A stretch of 9,257 bases of DNA, taken from NCBI GenBank assembly GCA_946541435.1, contig CAMNJK010000051.1, positions 1 to 9,257 of the forward strand, written 5' to 3'. This DNA comes from an uncultured Bacillota bacterium. Its GTDB lineage: Bacteria > Bacillota > Clostridia > Peptostreptococcales > Anaerovoracaceae. The notes under the pieces were generated by a model. It did not search any database. It had not been told where the DNA came from and saw only the letters and a program-made list of their open reading frames with translations. How positions within the stretch are numbered: position 1 is the stretch's first letter; each line of letters opens with the position of its first letter. This document shows positions 4,812-9,257 of the stretch, one piece after another. Position numbers and translations under genes: made by a program.

Positions 4812-6332
4812 ATGAACCTCGAAATCATTGTATTTGTACTCTATTTCGTCATTCTGTTCGGCGTTGCCCTGATCTTCTTTTTCAACGGCAGCAACAAAGA
4901 CCAGAAGGACTACTTCCTGGGCGGCCGTTCCATGGGGCCCTGGGTCACCGCCATGTCCGCGCAGGCATCGGATATGTCCGCCTGGCTGCTCATGGGCCTG
5001 CCCGGTTCCATCCTGGCCTTTGGCTTCGGACAGATCTGGATCGGCATCGGCCTGGCCATGGGCACAGCGGCCAACTGGATCTTCTGCGCCAAGCGGCTTC
5101 GTGAATTCTCAAAAGCCGCCAATGACTCCATCACCATCCCCCAGTACCTGACCAACCGGTTTGCCAGCTCCAGCCCGATCCTGCAGGTGGTATGCGCGCT
5201 GATCTTCCTGATCGCCTTCACCATCTATGTATCTTCGGCCTTCGTCGCCGGCACATCCGTGTTCACCATGCTGTTCCCGGGGATCAGCGAACGTCTGGCC
5301 ATGACCATCTTCGCGCTGGTCATTATCGGCTATACATTCCTGGGCGGATTCAAGGCGGTCTGCTGGACCGACTTCTTCCAGGGCCTGCTGATGCTGGTTG
5401 CCCTGCTGGCCATTCCCATCATCGTAAGCGCCACGCAAAACCTGGACACAGGGCTGCTCTCTCAGGTATATGAATATACCGACGCAGCCTCCGGGGAAAT
5501 CGTATCCTGTGACTTCGGCGCCGGCCTGTTCAGCGCCAGCTGGCAGGACATCGTCACCGGCCTGGGCTGGGGTCTGGGTTACTTCGGCATGCCCCACATC
5601 CTGGTGCGGTTCATGTCCATCGAGAAGCCTTCCATGGTCAAGAAATCCTCTGTCATCGCCATCGTCTGGGTTGTGCTGTCCATCGGCGCCGCCTGCCTCA
5701 TGGCCTACCAGGCCAGAATGATCGTTGGCGAAGAACTGCTGACCGTGGGCGCCCAGAAGACTGTCTTCATCGTCATGGCGCGCCGCTTCTTCCCGCCGGT
5801 CATCTCCGGTTTCCTGCTGGCAGCCATCATGGCAGCTTCCGTCTCCACGGCGGACTCCCAGCTGCTGGTGGCATCCAGTTCCTTCACTTCAGACCTGTAC
5901 CAGCCCATCGTCCGTAAGGACGCAAGCGCAAAGGAAGTTCTGATGGTAGGCCGGATCGCTGTTGTCATCATCGCCATCATCGCCTACATCATCGCCTCCT
6001 CCAAGGGCGCAGGCGCCCAGGCCATCATGAACCTGGTAGAGAACGCCTGGGGTCTCTTCGGCGCGGCCTTCGGACCGGTCATCCTCCTGTCCCTCTTCTG
6101 GCGGCGGTTCAACTACGCCGGCGCCTGCGTGGGCGTCATCGTGGGCGCAGCCGTGGACATCATCTGGCTGGTCTGTCTCTCCTCTACAGGAGTCTATGAG
6201 ATCGTGCCCGGCTTCATCTGCGGCGGCATCGCGGCCATCATCGTGGCAAAGATCACCCCCGCGCCCGGCAGCGCTGTCACAGACATCTATGACAAGGCCA
6301 TCGCGGAAGGACATTCCGAATCGGACGAATAG
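4812..6332 (+). CDS. putP: Sodium/solute symporter, PutP-like (SSS family)
   Basis: This inner-membrane protein of 506 residues (PutP of E. coli is about 500) imports a solute, most likely proline, with Na+. It has about 13 hydrophobic segments in the LeuT fold, beginning at residues 3-24. The PutP hallmarks are present: DYFLGGRSMGPWVTAMSAQASDMSAWLLMGLPGS (33-66, with D54 and S56 in the second segment); GYFGMPHILVRFMS (256-269); and ASVSTADSQLLVASSSFTSDLY (342-363), where S345 and T346 fall at the known Na+-site Ser/Thr pair. The tail is short and acidic. AAAGGAG lies about 10 bases before the ATG. It is a single-gene unit closed by a terminator and divergent from a TetR-family regulator that may control it. 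Proline as substrate is inferred from the family match; related clostridial transporters could carry other compounds, so the symbol is tentative. Confidence 0.92.
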   Translation: MNLEIIVFVLYFVILFGVALIFFFNGSNKDQKDYFLGGRSMGPWVTAMSAQASDMSAWLLMGLPGSILAFGFGQIWIGIGLAMGTAANWIFCAKRLREFSKAANDSITIPQYLTNRFASSSPILQVVCALIFLIAFTIYVSSAFVAGTSVFTMLFPGISERLAMTIFALVIIGYTFLGGFKAVCWTDFFQGLLMLVALLAIPIIVSATQNLDTGLLSQVYEYTDAASGEIVSCDFGAGLFSASWQDIVTGLGWGLGYFGMPHILVRFMSIEKPSMVKKSSVIAIVWVVLSIGAACLMAYQARMIVGEELLTVGAQKTVFIVMARRFFPPVISGFLLAAIMAASVSTADSQLLVASSSFTSDLYQPIVRKDASAKEVLMVGRIAVVIIAIIAYIIASSKGAGAQAIMNLVENAWGLFGAAFGPVILLSLFWRRFNYAGACVGVIVGAAVDIIWLVCLSSTGVYEIVPGFICGGIAAIIVAKITPAPGSAVTDIYDKAIAEGHSESDE

Positions 6333-6387
6333 CAGCAGCCCAGTCTCTGCACCCTCAAGGGGCAGGACATCAAGACGATCGATAACT

Positions 6388-6419
6388 CAAAAACGGATCC
6401 CGGCGGGGATCCGTTTTTT
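6388..6419 (+). terminator. Rho-independent terminator after the symporter gene
   Basis: ACGGATCCC (6393-6401) pairs perfectly with GGGATCCGT (6406-6414) around a GGCG loop. It is preceded by an A run and followed by a run of T through 6419. Confidence 0.92.
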
Positions 6420-6471
6420 CGCGCCGCCGCTTTACCGCCGCTTTTTTATACCCGGCGCTATTTTTATAGTG

Positions 6472-6500
6472 ATTTTTTTATCATCGTCTGCTAATATAAT
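6472..6500 (+). promoter_or_regulatory. Probable -10 region of the Na/Pi cotransporter gene
   Basis: A perfect TATAAT (6495-6500) lies 28 bases before the ATG in an AT-rich stretch after the upstream terminator. The -35 side is only T-rich (6472-6478), so the promoter is probable but not clear-cut. The rest of 6333-6528 holds only the terminator. Confidence 0.45.
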
Positions 6501-6528
6501 ATGGGGTAATTCGGAGGCATTATAGAAT

Positions 6529-8154
6529 ATGACATTTGAAACATTTTTTTCGCTGCTGGGAGGCGTGGGGCTCTTCCTCTATGGAATGACCGTCATGTCA
6601 TCCGGACTGCGCAACGCCTGCGGCGACCGTCTGCAGGGCATTCTTGAGAAGGCTACGTCAAACAAACTGATGGCCGTATTTGTCGGCTTCGCAGTGACGA
6701 TCCTGGTACAGAGTTCATCCGCCACGGATATCATGGTCATCGGTTTCGTCAACTCGGGCATGATGAATCTTGCCCAGGCCATCGGCGTCATCATGGGGGC
6801 CAACATCGGTACCACCGTGACCGCCCAGATCACCGCCTTCAATATTTCAGCCTACGCGCCCCTGATCCTGTTCGCCGGCGCGGTCATGTTCCTCTTCCTG
6901 AAGAAAAGTCTGGTCAAATATATCGGAGAGTTCCTGATGGGCTTCGGCATGCTCTTCCTGGGGATCTCCATCATGAAGACCGCCATCGCGCCTCTGGCCG
7001 AAAGCGATGACTTCATCAACCTGCTGTCCGGCCTGGACAACCCCTTCGCGGCGATCCTCTTCGGCGTCGCCTTCACCGCTCTGCTGCAGAGCTCCTCATC
7101 TTCTACAGTCATCTTCCAGACCTTTGCGATCCAGGGGCTTCTGGGATACCATACAGCCGTATATCTTCTGATCGGCGCCGCCATCGGATCGGTCACACCA
7201 AACCTGATCGCTTCCCTGACCACCAACCGGAACGGTAAACGGACCGCCATCCTGAACCTGCTCTTCAACCTGATCCGCGCGGTGATCCTGGTCATTCTGA
7301 TCAATATCTTCCCGCATATGCTGGATCTGATCCAGGGACTGTCCCCGGATTCCATCGGCCGTCAGGTGGCCAATACCCATACCATCTTCGCCATCATCGC
7401 AGTCTGCCTGGAGCTTCCCATCTCCAATCTGCTGATCCGTCTCTCAGAGAAACTGATCCCGGTCCTGCCGGAGGAGAACGAACAGCTGGAGGACCGCAAG
7501 CTGCAGTTCATGCTCAATGTGCAGAGCATGCCTTCCAGGATGGCCCTGGCCAACGCGCATCGGGAGATCGTCCGTATGGGCCGGATCGCCGAGAAAAACC
7601 TGGTCCGGGCGCTGGACTGCTTCTTCCATTATGACGCTTCCCGCGCCGCTTCCGTCAAAGCCCGCGAGGAGAGCGTGGACATCCTGAACAAGGAGATCGA
7701 CAGAGCCATGCTGGAGCTGCGCTCCATGTACTTCAGCGACGAGGCCCTGCACCGGATCTCCATGCTTTCCATTACAGTAACCGACATCGAGCGTATTTCC
7801 GATTACGCGGAAAACATCGTAGAATACGCCGAGACCATGCACACAAATAAAAGCACCCTCTCTGAGGATGCTTTGACTGAACTGCATCAGATGGCAGATG
7901 ACGCCAAAAGGATCGTGGACCTGTCCCTGACGATCTTCGCCGACGAGAATTATGACCGGCTCCCCGAACTGGACCGTATCGAGGAAGGCATCGACCGCCA
8001 GAAGACCCAGCTGGTGGATCATCATGTCAACCGCCTGATGGAAGGTACCTGCGAACCGCTGGCGGGGATCATGTTCACCAACCTGGTCACAGAACTGGAG
8101 AGGATCGGCGACCACGCGGAGAACATCGCCTACTCTCTGAGTCCCGAAGACTGA
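6529..8154 (+). CDS. Na+/phosphate cotransporter family protein with PhoU-like domain
   Basis: The 541-residue protein has a membrane domain (about 1-310) built of two inverted repeats. The first has QSSSATD (61-67) and GANIGTTVTA (90-99); the second has QSSSSST (187-193) and, at the equivalent place, GAAIGSVTPN (216-225). QSSS motifs mark the NptA/SLC34-type Na+/phosphate cotransporters. From about residue 335 a cytoplasmic all-helical PhoU-like domain follows, with the paired metal-binding-type motifs DIERISDYAENI (419-430) and ELERIGDHAENI (522-533). In this architecture the PhoU part is thought to adjust transport to phosphate status. GGAGG lies 11 bases before the ATG. It stands as a single-gene unit with its own terminator; no pst, pho regulator or Pho box is seen. 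The second-repeat motif departs from the usual G-NIGTT-TA, so the phosphate substrate is likely but not certain. Confidence 0.9.
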   Translation: MTFETFFSLLGGVGLFLYGMTVMSSGLRNACGDRLQGILEKATSNKLMAVFVGFAVTILVQSSSATDIMVIGFVNSGMMNLAQAIGVIMGANIGTTVTAQITAFNISAYAPLILFAGAVMFLFLKKSLVKYIGEFLMGFGMLFLGISIMKTAIAPLAESDDFINLLSGLDNPFAAILFGVAFTALLQSSSSSTVIFQTFAIQGLLGYHTAVYLLIGAAIGSVTPNLIASLTTNRNGKRTAILNLLFNLIRAVILVILINIFPHMLDLIQGLSPDSIGRQVANTHTIFAIIAVCLELPISNLLIRLSEKLIPVLPEENEQLEDRKLQFMLNVQSMPSRMALANAHREIVRMGRIAEKNLVRALDCFFHYDASRAASVKAREESVDILNKEIDRAMLELRSMYFSDEALHRISMLSITVTDIERISDYAENIVEYAETMHTNKSTLSEDALTELHQMADDAKRIVDLSLTIFADENYDRLPELDRIEEGIDRQKTQLVDHHVNRLMEGTCEPLAGIMFTNLVTELERIGDHAENIAYSLSPED

Positions 8155-8187
8155 TCGGGTCCCGAAGACAACTCAAAAAACAAATCA

Positions 8188-8227
8188 AACGCCGGCGTTA
8201 CCGAAGGGAACGTCGGCGTTGCTTTTT
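8188..8227 (+). terminator. Bidirectional rho-independent terminator
   Basis: AACGCCGGCGTT (8188-8199) pairs with AACGTCGGCGTT (8209-8220) through 12 pairs including one G-U, with a 9-base loop and then GC and five T. On the opposite strand the hairpin is followed by TGATTTGTTTTTT, so it should also end the STAS transcript arriving from the right. Confidence 0.85.
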
Positions 8228-8233
8228 ATGAAG

Positions 8234-8258
8234 TGTCAGCGTTATTAATGTCAGCGTT
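8234..8258 (+). repeat. Short direct repeats between the terminator and the STAS gene
   Basis: TGTCAGCGTT occurs at 8234-8243 and again at 8249-8258, 15 bases apart. The related GTCGGCGTTGC at 8212-8222 is the terminator's 3' arm. It looks like local slippage or duplication beside the STAS stop codon. Confidence 0.4.
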
Positions 8259-8260
8259 GC

Positions 8261-8557
8261 TTATCTGATGGTCAGAATGTCAGAAAAACCTGTGACTTCA
8301 AAGATCTCCATGATGGTCTCATTGACACCGGTCAGCTCCATGCTGCCCTGCTTGTTCATGGTCTTCTGGGCAGACAGAAGCACTCTGAGTCCGGCTGAGG
8401 AGATGTACTCCAGTCCGCTGAAATCAATGCTGAGTTCCTTCACATCCTGAAGATTCTCCTTCAGTTCCTTTTCCAGATCCGGCGCTGTGGTGGTATCCAG
8501 TCTTCCGGCGACTTTAACAATCATTCTGCCTTCATTTAACTCTTTATCAATCGTCAT
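8261..8557 (-). CDS. STAS-domain protein, anti-sigma factor antagonist type
   Basis: This 98-residue single-domain protein resembles SpoIIAA/RsbV. Such proteins bind and inactivate an anti-sigma kinase when unphosphorylated and are switched off by phosphorylation of one serine. The hallmark strand-helix junction is present: LSIDFSGLEYISSAGLRVLLSA (42-63), with S54 aligning to the phosphorylated Ser58 of B. subtilis SpoIIAA. VAGRLDTTTAP (16-26) matches the conserved GRLD turn, and the C-terminus ends with the usual IFEVTGFSDILTI. AGGAGAGG about 8 bases upstream of the ATG is a strong ribosome binding site, and the gene has its own promoter. No serine kinase or sigma factor lies next to it, so it is not a spoIIA or sigB operon; the partner must be elsewhere. 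It may control a stress or envelope regulator, but which one cannot be told. Confidence 0.92.
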   Translation of the reverse strand: MTIDKELNEGRMIVKVAGRLDTTTAPDLEKELKENLQDVKELSIDFSGLEYISSAGLRVLLSAQKTMNKQGSMELTGVNETIMEIFEVTGFSDILTIR

Positions 8558-8593
8558 ATGAGTATTCCTCTCCTGTCATTTTTAACACTGTAT

Positions 8594-8629
8594 CATTATT
8601 ATTTTAATATCTAACCGGGAAAACTGCAA
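8594..8629 (-). promoter_or_regulatory. Predicted promoter of the STAS gene
   Basis: On the minus strand, TTGCAG (8624-8629), a 17-base spacer, then TAAAAT (8601-8606, 5 of 6 to consensus), with a start near 8594 and a leader of about 37 bases. The -35 begins two bases after the groEL terminator's T run, so read-through from groEL is cut just before it. Confidence 0.62.
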
Positions 8630-8630
8630 G

Positions 8631-8671
8631 AAAAATAAAAACCGCCGCAGCCATCATCCTGGCCGCGGCAG
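8631..8671 (-). terminator. Rho-independent terminator of groEL
   Basis: On the minus strand an 11-pair GC-rich stem (5' arm 8671-8661, 3' arm 8652-8642, with two G-U pairs) closes an 8-base loop. TTTTTATTTTT follows. Confidence 0.87.
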
Positions 8672-8698
8672 TGATTCTATATGCGTTTTTCAGGCGCG

Positions 8699-8744
8699 CC
8701 TTACATCATTCCCGGCATTTGCCTTACATCATGCCCGGCATTCC
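8699..8744 (-). repeat. Tandem 23-bp duplication at the end of groEL
   Basis: Bases 8699-8721 and 8722-8744 are imperfect copies, 20 of 23 identical. The inner copy encodes the last residues MPGMM and the stop; the outer copy lies just past the stop. A 23-base period is not a multiple of three, so the outer copy is not in the same frame. Confidence 0.7.
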
Positions 8745-9257
8745 GCCGCCCATGCCGCCGCCCATCGGAGGCATTGCAGGAGCGTCTTCCTTGATGTCGG
8801 TGACGCCGACCTCTGTGGTCAGCAGCATCGCGGATGCGGAAGCAGCGTTCTGCAGAGCGGAACGTGTGACCTTGGCCGGGTCAACGATGCCCGCCGCGAT
8901 CATGTCTTCATAAACTTCTGTCGCTGCGTTGAAGCCTGTGCCTTCCGGACTGTTCTTGACCTGGGATACGACGACACTGCCTTCATATCCTGCGTTCTCA
9001 GCGATCTGACGAACCGGTTCCTCCAGCGCTCTTACGATGATGGCTCCGCCAGTCTTTGCATCGCCTTCCAGAGTCTCGACATACTTGCAGACTGCCGGGA
9101 TCGTGTTGACCAGGGCAACGCCGCCGCCGGAAACGATACCTTCCTCGACTGCCGCCTTGGTCGCGTTCAGAGCGTCCTCAATGCGGAGCTTGCGTTCCTT
9201 CAGCTCGGTCTCTGTAGCCGCGCCGACCTTGATGACAGCAACGCCGCCGGCCATCTT
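8724..9257 (-). CDS. groEL: Chaperonin GroEL, C-terminal third (5' end off the window)
   Basis: Only the last 177 residues are visible, matching E. coli GroEL from about residue 371 on. The 60-kDa chaperonin forms the double ring that, with GroES, folds proteins using ATP. The visible part covers the end of the apical domain, the second intermediate segment and the C-terminal equatorial domain. [20 protein letters not shown] is typical. The D in RIEDALNAT corresponds to the ATP-hydrolysis residue D398 of E. coli, and [10 protein letters not shown] carries the nucleotide-contacting glycines near 414-416. The protein ends in the flexible Gly-Met tail [15 protein letters not shown]. The frame is open to the last base, so the first Met seen (9254) is internal. 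groES and any CIRCE operator would lie beyond the right edge. A terminator follows the gene. Confidence 0.97.
   Translation of the reverse strand, partial: KMAGGVAVIKVGAATETELKERKLRIEDALNATKAAVEEGIVSGGGVALVNTIPAVCKYVETLEGDAKTGGAIIVRALEEPVRQIAENAGYEGSVVVSQVKNSPEGTGFNAATEVYEDMIAAGIVDPAKVTRSALQNAASASAMLLTTEVGVTDIKEDAPAMPPMGGGMGGGMPGMM

Noticed and set aside
5109..5597. 162-codon minus-strand frame inside the symporter gene
   Set aside because: A low-complexity, hydrophilic shadow translation of the membrane protein on the other strand, with no ribosome binding site or promoter seen.
1..9257. Mobile element, CRISPR array, tRNA or rRNA
   Set aside because: No transposase or integrase motifs, no terminal repeats with target duplications, no regular repeat-spacer pattern and no cloverleaf were seen by eye.

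Overview
The window reads as chromosomal DNA from a GC-rich member of the class Clostridia (Firmicutes). This rests on four observations: a SCIFF ranthipeptide precursor with its radical SAM maturase, a pair that is nearly a signature of Clostridia; a clostridial-type aspartate kinase; AGGAG-like ribosome binding sites; and AT-rich intergenic regions with sigma-A-like -35/-10 elements between GC-rich genes. I see no phage, insertion sequence, CRISPR array, rRNA or tRNA. Species cannot be assigned from the sequence alone.

Left part (1-2453, minus strand): a three-gene operon read right to left. A well-formed promoter (2418-2453) drives a 47-residue six-cysteine peptide (scfA, 2245-2388). Its stop codon overlaps by one base the start of the SPASM radical SAM maturase (scfB, 788-2245). 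After 18 bases follows an FAD-dependent oxidoreductase (1-769), which runs off the left edge. Scf peptides are ribosomally made peptides into which the maturase installs Cys thioether links. Two things stand out: the residue expected to accept the described thioether is Gly here, and the oxidoreductase sits in the operon.

Middle (2478-4612): divergent from the peptide operon is a single-gene unit for aspartate kinase (lysC), with its own promoter, a palindrome touching its start codon, and a strong terminator. A TetR-family regulator is convergent with it. The regulator is divergent from a PutP-like sodium/solute symporter (4812-6332). The roughly 200 bp between regulator and symporter holds two perfect inverted repeats, one at the predicted tetR transcription start and one covering the symporter -10 box, plus tandem repeats and a leader hairpin. 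It looks like a compact two-way switch.

Right part (6420-9257): a Na+/phosphate cotransporter-family protein with a C-terminal PhoU-like domain (6529-8154), closed by a hairpin that can terminate both strands. Next comes a stand-alone STAS (anti-sigma-factor-antagonist type) protein on the minus strand with its own promoter. Last is the C-terminal third of GroEL on the minus strand, with a terminator and a near-exact tandem copy of its tail-coding DNA just past the stop.

All promoters, operators and hairpins were read by eye. The protein calls rest on recognised motifs, not database searches.
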